NCBI RefSeq assembly: GCF_030580675.1
Contig: NZ_JAUQUB010000001.1
Coordinates: 248,001-312,000, forward strand
Reading direction: 5' to 3'
Length of the DNA stretch: 64,000 bases
From: Antiquaquibacter soli
Lineage (GTDB): Bacteria; Actinomycetota; Actinomycetes; Actinomycetales; Microbacteriaceae
The notes beneath the pieces are model-generated. The model was given only the letters and a program-made list of their open reading frames with translations. It had not been told where the DNA came from and did no database searches. Made by a program: the position numbers and the translations under genes. This document shows, one piece after another, positions 8,079 to 15,322 of the stretch (its first letter is position 1; each line of letters begins with the position of its first letter).

Positions 8079-9041
8079 CTAGTCGGCGCCCTTGATGACG
8101 ATCGTGTCCGTCGCCGGGGTGGCCGCGCCCGGGGCCTGGTAGACGTCGGGCTCCAGGTAGATCACGCGCGCGGCGGGCACGGCGGCACGGATCGCGGACT
8201 CGACCGCGTCGATGCTGTGCGCGACATCCGCGAGCTTCGCTTTTGCGGCGAAGGCGATCTTCGCGGCGACCAGCAACTCGTCCGGGCCCAGGTAGAGGGT
8301 CTTCATGTGGATGAGGGCCTCGACGTCGGGGTGCGCGTTGATGGCGTCGCGGATGCGCGCGTCATCCTCGTCCGTCGCGCCTTCGCCCACGAGCAGGCTC
8401 TTGGTCTCGATGCCGAGCACGATGGCGACGACGACGAGCAGAACGCCGATGAAGAGCGTGCCGATGGCATCGAACAGGCCGTTGTGGGTGATGACGGTGA
8501 GGCCCACGCCGAGCAGGGCGAAGACGAGGCCGAGCAGGGCCGCGACATCCTCGAGCAGCACGACCGGGAGCTCGGGCTGCTTGGCCCGGCGAACGAACGC
8601 GATCCAGCTCAGCTTGCCGCGCGTGCGGTTCGACTCCTTGACGGCGGTGCGCAGCGAGAACGACTCGAGCCCGATGGCGATGAGGAGCACGACGATCGGG
8701 ATCCACCAGTTCTCGAGCGGGTGCGGGTTCGACAGCTTCTCGACGCCCTCGTAGATGGAGAACACACCACCCACGGAGAAGAGGATGATCGCGACCACGA
8801 ACGCGTACACGTAGCGCTCGCGGCCGTAGCCGAACGGATGCTCCCTGTCGGCCTTGCGACGGGCGCGGCGACCCCCGAGCAGCAGCAGGAGCTGGTTGCC
8901 CGAATCCGCGAGCGAGTGCACGCCCTCGGCGAGCATCGCGCTCGATCCGGAGAAGAACGCGGCGACGAACTTCGTGACCGCGATCCCGGTGTTGGCGATG
9001 AGCGCCGCGATGACAGCCCTGGTCCCACCCTCTGTGCTCAT
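8079..9041 (-). CDS. Cation diffusion facilitator transporter
   Basis: 320-residue CDF-family transporter that exports divalent metals (Zn, Mn, Fe or Co) using the proton gradient. Six hydrophobic helices are visible. Helix II carries HSLADSGNQ (residues 42-50), where the His and Asp are metal ligands of this subgroup. HPFGYGRERYVYAF follows at about 69-82. A cytoplasmic C-terminal domain (about 220-310) ends in a 20-residue tail. Metal specificity cannot be read from the sequence. The start codon shares a palindromic promoter with the divergent proC gene. Confidence 0.9.
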   Translation of the reverse strand: MSTEGGTRAVIAALIANTGIAVTKFVAAFFSGSSAMLAEGVHSLADSGNQLLLLLGGRRARRKADREHPFGYGRERYVYAFVVAIILFSVGGVFSIYEGVEKLSNPHPLENWWIPIVVLLIAIGLESFSLRTAVKESNRTRGKLSWIAFVRRAKQPELPVVLLEDVAALLGLVFALLGVGLTVITHNGLFDAIGTLFIGVLLVVVAIVLGIETKSLLVGEGATDEDDARIRDAINAHPDVEALIHMKTLYLGPDELLVAAKIAFAAKAKLADVAHSIDAVESAIRAAVPAARVIYLEPDVYQAPGAATPATDTIVIKGAD

Positions 9042-9048
9042 GCGGTCA

Positions 9049-9058
9049 ATCCTAGGAT
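9049..9058. promoter_or_regulatory. Palindromic bidirectional -10 element (cdf/proC)
   Basis: ATCCTAGGAT is a perfect 10-base palindrome that reads TAGGAT on both strands. On the plus strand it ends six bases before the proC GTG at 9065; on the minus strand it ends seven bases before the transporter ATG at 9041. Each reading is a plausible -10 hexamer that would put the transcription start on or next to the start codon, so both divergent genes would be leaderless. Confidence 0.6.
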
Positions 9059-9064
9059 GGTGCC

Positions 9065-9892
9065 GTGACCACGCTGCCTTCCATCGCCATCATCGGAGCC
9101 GGAGCGATGGGCGGTGCGATCCTGTCGGGGTTGCTCGCGCCGGACGTCGTGGTGGAGGGGGGCATCCGGGTCACGAATCGCACGGAGGCGAAGGCGGCCC
9201 TCGTGCGCGGCCCGCTCGTGGAGTCGTTCGCCCTCGAGCACACCCCCGACGGCAACGAGCGCGCGGTCCGCGGTGCCCGGATCGTCCTCATCGGAGTCAA
9301 ACCGGCGATGGTGCCCGAGACGCTCGCGTCCATCGCGGGCGCGCTCGAGCCGGACGCCCTCGTGATCAGCGTGGCCGCCGGCGTCACGACGCAGACCATG
9401 GAGTCGCTCGTGGCGAACCCGGTGCTGCGCGCCATGCCGAACACGCCCGCGATCGTCGGTCGGGCGGTCACCGGCCTCGCGGCTGGGGCGCGGGCCACGG
9501 AGGCTGACGTCGCCCTCGGCCGCGCGCTGTTCGAGACGGTCGGCACCGTGCTCGAGGTGCCGGAATCGCAGATCGACGCGCTCAGCACCGTGTCCGGCTC
9601 GGGGCCGGCCTACGTCTTCTACTTCGTCGAGGAGTTCACCGCGGCGGCCACCGGTCTCGGCTTCAGCCCGGAGGATGCGGGGATGCTCGTGCGCGAGACG
9701 TTCCTCGGCGCGATGCAGCTGCTCGCGTCATCCGGCGCCGACCCCGCCGAGCTCCGTCGGCAGGTGACGAGCCCGAAGGGGACCACCGAGCGGGCGGTCG
9801 CAGTGCTGCAGGATGCCGACCTCGAGGGCCTCTTCGCCCGGGCCACGGCGGCCGCGCTCGAGCGCGCGAAGGAGCTCGCCGCCGGCGCGTGA
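9065..9892 (+). CDS. proC: Pyrroline-5-carboxylate reductase
   Basis: Last step of proline biosynthesis: NAD(P)H-dependent reduction of 1-pyrroline-5-carboxylate. 275 residues with the N-terminal dinucleotide fold (IAIIGAGAMGGAIL), RAMPNTPA near residue 123 and the signature TVSGSGPAYVFYFVEEF near 177. The C-terminal region has RRQVTSPKGTTERAV, the conserved substrate/dimer segment. GTG start with no Shine-Dalgarno; the TAGGAT hexamer six bases upstream fits a leaderless mRNA. Confidence 0.96.
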   Translation: MTTLPSIAIIGAGAMGGAILSGLLAPDVVVEGGIRVTNRTEAKAALVRGPLVESFALEHTPDGNERAVRGARIVLIGVKPAMVPETLASIAGALEPDALVISVAAGVTTQTMESLVANPVLRAMPNTPAIVGRAVTGLAAGARATEADVALGRALFETVGTVLEVPESQIDALSTVSGSGPAYVFYFVEEFTAAATGLGFSPEDAGMLVRETFLGAMQLLASSGADPAELRRQVTSPKGTTERAVAVLQDADLEGLFARATAAALERAKELAAGA

Positions 9893-9964
9893 CGAACTCG
9901 GGGCTCGCTCATAGCCGATCGATAGGACGGGCATCCACGATCACTCCTGGAAAGGAGTGCACCC

Positions 9965-10258
9965 GTGGCACAGAACAAGAACGAAGCGCCCGCGGCCGAG
10001 CCGGTCGTCGTGGCTGAGACGTCCGCGCCGGCCCCCGCGCCGGCCCCCGCGTCGGCCCCGAGGAGGAATGGTCTCGTGATCGGCGCGCTCATCGGCGGAG
10101 GCGCCCTGGTAGGAGGACTGCTGTTCGGGGGCGGGGTGCTGCTCGGCGCGAACCTCCCCTCGGGCGGGCCCGGGGGTTTCAGCGTCGACGGGCAGTTCCC
10201 CGGAGGCGGCCCCGGGCAGAACGGCTTCCCCGGTCAGGGTGACACCGAGCAGCCGTAG
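9965..10258 (+). CDS. Small single-pass membrane protein with Ala-Pro and Gly-rich tails
   Basis: 97 residues, not a recognised family. An acidic/Ala-Pro N-terminus (APAPAPAPAS near residues 22-31) leads to a basic RRN stop, one Gly/Leu-rich helix (about 38-60) and a Gly/Pro/Gln-rich outer tail (GGGPGQNGFPGQG). An excellent ribosome binding site, GGAAAGGAG, precedes the GTG at 9965, so this is one of the few strongly Shine-Dalgarno-led genes here. It stands alone between proC and the convergent potassium operon. The composition suggests a surface-exposed or cell-wall-spanning accessory, but function is unknown. Confidence 0.65.
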   Translation: MAQNKNEAPAAEPVVVAETSAPAPAPAPASAPRRNGLVIGALIGGGALVGGLLFGGGVLLGANLPSGGPGGFSVDGQFPGGGPGQNGFPGQGDTEQP

Positions 10259-10279
10259 CGGTCGGGGCCAGCGCCGCCC

Positions 10280-10951
10280 CTAGCTCGCCAGAGAGGCGAA
10301 CTTCTCGATGTCGAGCGAGTTGCCGCTCACGATCACGAGGTCGTGGTTGGAGATCACGGTCTCCGGGGTCGCGTAGGTGAAGTCCTGACCCGGGCTCTTC
10401 ACGCCGACGACAGTGATGCCGTACTTCTTGCGCACTTGCGATTCGGCGAGCCTCATCCCGCGGATCGGCTTGGGCGGGTACATCTTCACGATGGCGAAGT
10501 CGTTCTCGAACTCGATGAAGTCGAGCATCCGGCCGCTCACCAGGTGGGCGACGCGCTCGCCGGCTTCCGCCTCCGGGTAGATGACGTGGTTGGCGCCGAT
10601 GCGGGCGAGGATCTTGCCGTGCGACTGGCTGATCGCCTTCGCCCAGATCTGCGGGATCTTGAGGTCGACGAGGTTCGCGGTGATGAGCACGGACGCTTCG
10701 ATGGATGACCCGACCGCGACAACAGCGATCTGGAAGTCCTGCGCTCCCACCTGCCGCAGTGCATCGATCGACCGGGCGTCGGCCTGGACTGCGTGCGTCA
10801 CGCGCTCGGACCACTTCTGCACGAGCGCGAGGTCCTCGTCGATCGCGAGCACCTCGCGGTCGAGCCGCTGAAGCTGACCGGCGGTGGCGGCGCCGAACCG
10901 GCCGAGGCCGATCACGAGCACGGGCGCGTTGTGCGGGATCTTGTCAACCAA
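10280..10951 (-). CDS. ktrA: Trk/Ktr potassium uptake regulatory subunit (RCK protein)
   Basis: 223-residue cytoplasmic gating subunit of a potassium transporter. The N-terminal RCK_N Rossmann domain has VLVIGLGRFGAATAGQL (residues 11-27) and the acidic ribose-binding position in EVLAIDEDLALV; the C-terminal RCK_C domain follows from about 140. It should bind nucleotide (ATP/ADP or NAD(H), plus c-di-AMP in related proteins) and control the TrkH/KtrB-like channel encoded just upstream. The TTG start at 10951 overlaps the end of the upstream gene by eight bases, indicating translational coupling. Confidence 0.9.
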   Translation of the reverse strand: MVDKIPHNAPVLVIGLGRFGAATAGQLQRLDREVLAIDEDLALVQKWSERVTHAVQADARSIDALRQVGAQDFQIAVVAVGSSIEASVLITANLVDLKIPQIWAKAISQSHGKILARIGANHVIYPEAEAGERVAHLVSGRMLDFIEFENDFAIVKMYPPKPIRGMRLAESQVRKKYGITVVGVKSPGQDFTYATPETVISNHDLVIVSGNSLDIEKFASLAS

Positions 10952-12371
10952 CGATGGGCCTCTCTTCCGGTCGTCTGAACATCCTGGGGTGCTGGCTCGC
11001 CGCGAGGGCGGCCGCGAGCGTCACGGTTCCGATGCGCCCGAAGAACATAGTGAAGGCGAGAACGTACTGCGCGGACTCGGGCGCCGAGCCGGTGAAGCCG
11101 GTCGACAGTCCGCACGTCGCGAACGCGCTGATCACGTCGAAGAGCACGTGGTCGAGCGGCGCATCATCGGTGAGCAGGAGGATGAGGATGCTCGACGCCG
11201 CGACCGTCGTCGCGCCCCACAGCACGACGCTCACGCCGAGTCGCAGCACGTCGCTCGGGATGCGCCGGTCGTACGCCTCCATGTCGTCGTGGCCGCGCGC
11301 CTCCGCGAACGCCGCGAGGAACAGGATCGCGAGGGTCGTCACCTTGATGCCGCCCGCGGTGGAGGCGGACCCGCCGCCGATGAACATGAGCATGTCGGTG
11401 ACGAGCAGGCTCGAGCCATCCAGCTGCCCGATGTCGATTGTGGAGAACCCGCCGGACCTCGCCATGGACGACAGGAAGAAGCTCTGCAGGATGCGCTGCC
11501 CCGGGTCGAGCTGGCCGAACGTCTTCGGGTTGTCGAACTCGAGGATGAAGTAGGCGAGCGCCCCGAGCACGAGCAGCAGGCCGAAGGTGAGGATGGTGAG
11601 CTTGACGTGCAGCGACCACTTGCGGGGCCGGCGCAGGTTCTTCGAGAGCACGTAGATCACGGGGAACCCGATCGCTCCCGCGATCACGCCCAGCATGATC
11701 GCGGACAGGAACCACACGTCGTCGGCATAGGGGGTGAGCCCCTCCGACGTCGGCAGGAAGCCGGTGTTCGTGAAGGCCATCGCTGAGATGTAGATCGACT
11801 GCCACGCGGCATCCAGCGCGGGGACGCCCTCGATGAGCATTCGCGGGAAGAGCAGCAGCGCGACGACGAGCTCGATGACGAGGGCGCTGATCGCGACGGT
11901 CAGGAGGAGGCTGCCGGTCTCCCCGAGCCGCACGGCCTGTCCCTCGGCGATAGGGCCCTTGCGGATGCGCAGCGGGTTCGCGTCCCCGGCGGCGAGGAGC
12001 TTCTGACGGAGTCCGAGCTTGCGGGAGATGACGAGGCCGAGGATGCTCGCGAGCGTCAGCACCCCGACGCCGCCGATCTCGACGCCGATGAAGATGATGG
12101 CGTGTCCGAACGGTGACCAGTAGGTGGCCATGTCGACGGTGGAGAGCCCGGTCACGCAAATGACGGAGACAGCCGTGAAGAGTGCGTCGACGAGGGGCGC
12201 GCGCTCGCCGGAGGTCGTCGCGATGGGCAGGGAGAAGAGGAGCGTGAAGACGAGGATGAGACCGGCGAAGATGACGATCGCGAAGCGGGCGGGGGTTGCG
12301 GCGACGAACCCGTCGATCCCGTCGCGAAGGCGCTCGTACAGCGTCGCCTTCGTGGTGGGCGCGGTGCGCAT
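10944..12371 (-). CDS. ktrB: Trk/Ktr potassium transporter membrane subunit
   Basis: 475-residue potassium-translocating subunit of the TrkH/KtrB family. Four P-loop repeats are visible, each with its selectivity-filter glycine: VICVTGLSTVD (about residue 71), MAFTNTGF (about 198), SMARSGGFST (about 308) and FATCGLSTGF (about 422). The channel-gate segment GGGSASTAGGIKVTT is present after the third repeat. First gene of a two-gene operon with the RCK subunit. The short length and repeat spacing fit KtrB better than the longer proteobacterial TrkH. Confidence 0.92.
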   Translation of the reverse strand: MRTAPTTKATLYERLRDGIDGFVAATPARFAIVIFAGLILVFTLLFSLPIATTSGERAPLVDALFTAVSVICVTGLSTVDMATYWSPFGHAIIFIGVEIGGVGVLTLASILGLVISRKLGLRQKLLAAGDANPLRIRKGPIAEGQAVRLGETGSLLLTVAISALVIELVVALLLFPRMLIEGVPALDAAWQSIYISAMAFTNTGFLPTSEGLTPYADDVWFLSAIMLGVIAGAIGFPVIYVLSKNLRRPRKWSLHVKLTILTFGLLLVLGALAYFILEFDNPKTFGQLDPGQRILQSFFLSSMARSGGFSTIDIGQLDGSSLLVTDMLMFIGGGSASTAGGIKVTTLAILFLAAFAEARGHDDMEAYDRRIPSDVLRLGVSVVLWGATTVAASSILILLLTDDAPLDHVLFDVISAFATCGLSTGFTGSAPESAQYVLAFTMFFGRIGTVTLAAALAASQHPRMFRRPEERPIVG

Positions 12372-12436
12372 CCCCTACCGTCCTTCCTCGACAGGTGGCA
12401 ATGGTACTCGCGGATGCCCGCCGGTAGCCTGATCCC

Positions 12437-12904
12437 ATGGCCGACATCTTCGACGTGATCTCCGATGCGACCCGCCGCGATCTGCTGCACGCCCTGTGGC
12501 AGCGCTACGTCTCCGCCGAGTCCGAGACCGGCGAGATCAGTGTGGGCGATCTCGTCGACCAGTTGGGCATCAGCCAGCCGACCGTGTCCAAGCACTTGAA
12601 GGTGCTCCGAGACCACGGTCTCGTCACGGTCCGCGAGGACGGCCAGCACCGCTATTACCGCCTGGATGCGACGCCCCTCGAGGTCGTCGAGGACTGGCTC
12701 ATCCCGTTCCTCAGCGCCGACTTCGACGACGAGCTCGACGCCGATGACGCCGGGGCGGCAACGGTGTTCTCGGCGTGGTCCGGCGCCGACGTGGGGGAGA
12801 CGATCGGGCGCCGCGTGGCGGAGGGAGCGCACCAGGCGCGCTCCGTCGCCGAGCAGGTGAGCCGTCGCATCCCAGTGCTCCGGCGTCGTCCGTTCCGTCG
12901 CTGA
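12437..12904 (+). CDS. ArsR-family transcriptional regulator
   Basis: 155 residues. Winged helix at residues 1-80 with the recognition helix GISQPTVSKHLKVLRDHGLV (43-62) and wing VREDGQHRYYRLD. The C-terminal 75 residues are an acidic segment (DFDDELDADDAG) and a basic helix ending in RRRPFRR, atypical for metal-sensing ArsR proteins; no ELCVCDL-type Cys metal site is seen. The effector is unknown. TAGCCT ends six bases before the ATG, predicting a leaderless mRNA. Confidence 0.85.
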   Translation: MADIFDVISDATRRDLLHALWQRYVSAESETGEISVGDLVDQLGISQPTVSKHLKVLRDHGLVTVREDGQHRYYRLDATPLEVVEDWLIPFLSADFDDELDADDAGAATVFSAWSGADVGETIGRRVAEGAHQARSVAEQVSRRIPVLRRRPFRR

Positions 12905-12932
12905 ATCGGGCTCATCGCGGGGCTGGACAGCG

Positions 12933-12957
12933 GGTAACACTAGCCCCTAGTGTTACC
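12933..12957. terminator. 11-bp perfect hairpin after arsR
   Basis: GGTAACACTAG (12933-12943) pairs with CTAGTGTTACC (12947-12957) across a 3-base loop, 28 bases after the arsR stop and 50 bases before the BldC-like gene. It may be a terminator. The GTAAC/GTTAC arms could equally be an operator for the downstream gene. Confidence 0.5.
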
Positions 12958-12959
12958 GA

Positions 12960-12986
12960 TTAGCACTCCAGTCACAGGAGTATTCC
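12960..12986. promoter_or_regulatory. Half-conserved CIRCE-like inverted repeat
   Basis: TTAGCACTC (12960-12968), nine bases, then GAGTATTCC (12978-12986). The HrcA operator CIRCE is TTAGCACTC-N9-GAGTGCTAA: here the left arm and spacer are exact, but only GAGT of the right arm is conserved. Located 20-47 bases upstream of the BldC-like start. Could be a degenerate HrcA site or coincidence. Confidence 0.3.
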
Positions 12987-13006
12987 GCTGAGAGGATCCC
13001 GGCCCG

Positions 13007-13198
13007 ATGTCTGACCTGTCCGACGTGCGTTTCCTCACGGTCGCCGAGGTGGCCGAGATGATGCGCGTCTCCAACATGACGGTCTACCGACTCGTGCATT
13101 CCGGAGACCTCCCGGCGGTGCGCTTCGGCCGGTCCTTCCGCATCCCCGAGTCCGCGGTCGCGGCGGCCATTCAGCCGCCGATCGCCGACGTCGGCTGA
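13007..13198 (+). CDS. BldC-like MerR/excisionase-type DNA-binding protein
   Basis: 63 residues, essentially one winged helix-turn-helix: FLTVAEVAEMMRVSNMTVYR (residues 9-28), then LVHSGDLPAVRFGRSFRIPE. This matches the BldC family, small MerR-like proteins that bind direct repeats cooperatively and control development or stress genes in actinobacteria. The adjacency to bS22 is, as far as I recall, conserved in the phylum. AGAGGAT upstream gives a moderate ribosome binding site. It has no effector domain, so activity is probably set by its expression level. Confidence 0.88.
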   Translation: MSDLSDVRFLTVAEVAEMMRVSNMTVYRLVHSGDLPAVRFGRSFRIPESAVAAAIQPPIADVG

Positions 13199-13231
13199 TC
13201 TGCGGTAGAATCGGACCTTGTTGTTTCCGCG

Positions 13232-13266
13232 GTTCTGACACGAACCGTCTGTTGTTCGTTCAGAAC
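13232..13266 (+). promoter_or_regulatory. Hairpin in the bS22 leader
   Basis: GTTCTGACACGAAC (13232-13245) pairs with GTTCGTTCAGAAC (13254-13266): 13 base pairs, one bulged C and an 8-base loop, ending 14 bases before the bS22 start. Position and strength suggest an mRNA leader structure rather than a terminator, since a gene follows immediately. TAGAAT at 13206-13211 may be the -10 of this transcript. Confidence 0.55.
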
Positions 13267-13280
13267 TGTCGAGGGTAACC

Positions 13281-13379
13281 ATGGGTTCAGTCATCAAGAA
13301 GCGCCGCAAGCGGATGGCCAAGAAGAAGCACCGCAAGCTGCTGCGCAAGACGCGTCACCAGCGTCGCAACAAGAAGTAA
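13281..13379 (+). CDS. Small ribosomal subunit protein bS22
   Basis: 32-residue, extremely basic protein beginning [20 protein letters not shown] and ending RRNKK. It matches the AURKAIP1/COX24-type actinobacterial protein found in mycobacterial 30S structures and named bS22. More than half of the residues are Lys or Arg, suiting rRNA contact near the decoding region. The ATG at 13281 follows a GAGGGTAACC stretch serving as ribosome binding site. The gene is convergent with the HAD-IB phosphatase, with three bases between the stops. Confidence 0.93.
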   Translation: MGSVIKKRRKRMAKKKHRKLLRKTRHQRRNKK

Positions 13380-13382
13380 CTC

Positions 13383-14123
13383 CTACTTCTCGCGCTTGAG
13401 GCGCCTCTGCGCTTCCCGGATGCTCGACCGCTTGAGCGGCAGCACCTCCCAGCCCTGCTCGCGCGCGTGCGCGAGCAGCTTGGCGTCCGGGTTCACCACG
13501 ACGCGGTTGCCCACCATCGTGAGCAGCGGGATGTCGTTGCTCGAGTCGGAGTAGGCCCAGCACTCGGCGAGGCTCGCGCCGCGGGCATCCGCGAACTGCC
13601 GGGCGACGACCGCTTTCTCGTCGCCGTGCAGCACGTGCCCGTCGAGGGCGCCGGTGAACACGCCGTCGAGCGCCTCCACCTTCGTGCCGATCGACCCGGT
13701 GAGCCCGAGCCGTGACGAGATCACGTCGGCCACGAGCTGCGGGGTCGCCGTGACGAGCCACACCTCGTGGCCCTTCGCGAGGTGCTCCTTCGTGAGCGCG
13801 ACCGTCTCCGGCCACAGGTTGGGGGCGATGTCCCGGTCGTAGATGTCGTGGGCGAGGGCGATGAGGCCCTCCTCGGTGTGCCCGCTCACGAGCCCGAGCG
13901 CGCGCTCCTTCGCCTCGGCGAGGTGGCTGCGGTTCTCGCCCACCGCGAGGAAGCGGAACTGGTGCCACGCGAAGACCGCGATGTCCCGGAAGGAGATGAG
14001 GCCGCGCCGCCACGCCTCCCGGCCCACGTAGAAGACGCTCGCGCCGCGCATGAGGGTGTTGTCCACATCGAAGAACGCGAGCACGGGGGTCTCGCTGGTT
14101 CGGTGCGGCGCTGCGTCGGGCAT
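13383..14123 (-). CDS. HAD-IB family hydrolase
   Basis: 246-residue SerB-like phosphatase. Motif I FFDVDNTLMRG holds the nucleophile Asp and the general acid Asp (DxD). Motif II is the VTATP near residue 121, and motif III/IV lies in HGDEKAVVARQF to AYSDSSNDIPLL. These residues are intact, so it should be active on a small phosphomonoester or lipid phosphate; substrate unknown. I chose the ATG at 14123 over the longer in-frame start at 14300, because the extension is shadow sequence covering the divergent glutaredoxin gene. CAGACT lies eight bases upstream. Confidence 0.88.
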   Translation of the reverse strand: MPDAAPHRTSETPVLAFFDVDNTLMRGASVFYVGREAWRRGLISFRDIAVFAWHQFRFLAVGENRSHLAEAKERALGLVSGHTEEGLIALAHDIYDRDIAPNLWPETVALTKEHLAKGHEVWLVTATPQLVADVISSRLGLTGSIGTKVEALDGVFTGALDGHVLHGDEKAVVARQFADARGASLAECWAYSDSSNDIPLLTMVGNRVVVNPDAKLLAHAREQGWEVLPLKRSSIREAQRRLKREK

Positions 14124-14154
14124 CGCCCTCCAGTCTGGCAGATAGTGTGGAGGC

Positions 14155-14412
14155 GTGCCCCCCGTGCGTGTGACCCTGCTGAGCAAGCCGGGGTGCCACT
14201 TGTGCGACGACGCGCGGGATGCGGTGGCCGGCGTTCTCGCCGAGACCGGGGTCGAGGCATCCGTCGAGGAGCTCAACATCCTCGAGGACGAGGCGCTCAA
14301 CGCCCGCTACTGGGACGAGATCCCCGTGGTGCTCATCGACGACCGCGTGCACACCATCTGGCGCGTCGACCCCGCGCGACTGGCCACAGCACTGCAGGAG
14401 GCAGCCCGGTGA
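14155..14412 (+). CDS. Glutaredoxin-family protein
   Basis: 85-residue thioredoxin-fold protein with the redox motif CHLC (residues 14-17) after VTLLSKPG and the cis-Pro loop EIPVVLIDD near 55. Dithiol glutaredoxin-like protein of the DUF836 type; partners unknown (mycothiol replaces glutathione in this phylum). TAGTGT ends six bases before the GTG at 14155, predicting a leaderless mRNA. The stop overlaps the GTG start of the next gene (GTGA). Confidence 0.9.
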   Translation: MPPVRVTLLSKPGCHLCDDARDAVAGVLAETGVEASVEELNILEDEALNARYWDEIPVVLIDDRVHTIWRVDPARLATALQEAAR

Positions 14413-14708
14413 TCAAGCACATCGTGACGTGGAAGCTCTCGGCGGAGGACGCCGCGGGCAAGGCCGAGTCGGCCGCGGTCATCAAGTCCGAGCTCGAGGG
14501 GCTCGTGGGCGTCATCGACGAGATCGTCTCTCTCGAGGTTCGCGCGAACGAGGCATACGCGGACGTCAACTGGGACGTCGTGCTCATCGCCGAGTACGAG
14601 TCGCTCGCCGGACTCGACGCCTACCAGGTTCACCCCGCCCACCAGGCGGCCGCGGCGATCGTGCGGCAGCATGTCGCTGCTCGCGCCTCCGTCGACTTCG
14701 AGGTCTAG
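14409..14708 (+). CDS. Dabb-family stress-responsive barrel protein
   Basis: 99-residue ferredoxin-like alpha/beta barrel of the Dabb family: begins IKHIVTWKL and has VNWDVVLIAEYES and the conserved YQVHPAHQ. Such dimeric proteins are often found without known substrate; some are enzymes or heme-binding. The GTG start at 14409 overlaps the glutaredoxin stop, so the two are co-translated. The last 15 coding bases plus stop are repeated exactly 19 bases downstream. Confidence 0.88.
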   Translation: MIKHIVTWKLSAEDAAGKAESAAVIKSELEGLVGVIDEIVSLEVRANEAYADVNWDVVLIAEYESLAGLDAYQVHPAHQAAAAIVRQHVAARASVDFEV

Positions 14709-14729
14709 AGGGGACTTCGAGGTCTAGAG
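14694..14729. repeat. Tandem 17-bp duplication across a convergent gene junction
   Basis: GACTTCGAGGTCTAGAG occurs at 14694-14710 and again at 14713-14729, separated by GG. The first copy holds the Dabb stop codon; the second supplies, on the minus strand, the TAG stop of the convergent 98-residue protein. Confidence 0.85.
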
Positions 14730-15020
14730 CGCCTCGCGCGCGGGCAGATCGATCGGTCCGGTGAGGTTCTTCTTGATCGCGTCGCGTTCGGCGCTCAGGG
14801 ATGCCCGGGTCGAGTCATCCAGAGTCTCCATGCCTGTGAAGGGGTTGCCGAGCCCGCTCTTGGCCTGCACCGCGGCGGCGTAGGCGTCCGCCGCGGCGGC
14901 GACCTTCGCGCTCGCGCGCTGCGACTTCTTGAGCGACACAGCGGAGCCGCCGACGACCTCGGCGTGCTTCTTGAGCGCCTTCTTCAGATCCTTGAGTGCG
15001 GCGTCGATCTTCTTGGACAT
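14724..15020 (-). CDS. Conserved helical hypothetical protein
   Basis: 98 residues, not a named family I recognise. Lys/Ala-rich helices dominate (DAALKDLKKALKKHAEVVGG, then KVAAAADAYAAAVQAKSG), followed by a short region with GNPFTGMETLDDSTRASL. It is probably cytoplasmic and forms a helical bundle or coiled coil. CAGGAT lies six bases before the ATG at 15020. The stop codon lies inside the second copy of the tandem duplication at 14713-14729, so the C-terminus may have been altered recently. Confidence 0.65.
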   Translation of the reverse strand: MSKKIDAALKDLKKALKKHAEVVGGSAVSLKKSQRASAKVAAAADAYAAAVQAKSGLGNPFTGMETLDDSTRASLSAERDAIKKNLTGPIDLPAREAL

Positions 15021-15062
15021 GGGTCCATCCTGCCCCAGCTTCGGTTAACTGCCGCTGGGAGA

Positions 15063-15242
15063 TCAGCTCTCGTCGACGACGGTGGCGTCGGCGGCGTTCT
15101 TGCGGACCGACTCGATGCCGTTCTTCGCGCCGTCCTTCGAGGCGTAGCCCTCCGACATGGCGATGATCTCGCCGTTGCCGGCCTTGAGGACGAAGCGGAA
15201 CTCGCCCTTCTTGTCCTTCGAGATGACGAACTTCCCGGCCAT
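15063..15242 (-). CDS. YegP-family (DUF1508) protein
   Basis: 59-residue protein missed by length-filtered gene calling. It reads MAGKFVISKDKKGEFRFVLK, then AGNGEIIAMSEGYASKDGAK and NGIESVRKNA. This is the single-repeat DUF1508/YegP fold, a beta-beta-beta-alpha unit with the typical F-x-L-KA-NG-I and SEGY-SK-GA-NGI-SV-KNA pattern. Function is unknown in the family. The ATG at 15242 has a GAAAGGGGCC ribosome binding site. Confidence 0.9.
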   Translation of the reverse strand: MAGKFVISKDKKGEFRFVLKAGNGEIIAMSEGYASKDGAKNGIESVRKNAADATVVDES

Positions 15243-15322
15243 GGATCGGCCCCTTTCAGACGTGCGGTATCTGTCAGGGTCAGCCTAGGGGGATGCTCCG
15301 GCGCGCCGCTAGGGCGTGTGGG

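Noticed and set aside
9965-10258. Bacteriocin or RiPP call for the Gly/Ala-Pro-rich 97-residue protein
   Set aside because: It has a central membrane helix and no leader/core layout or maturation genes; composition alone is not evidence.
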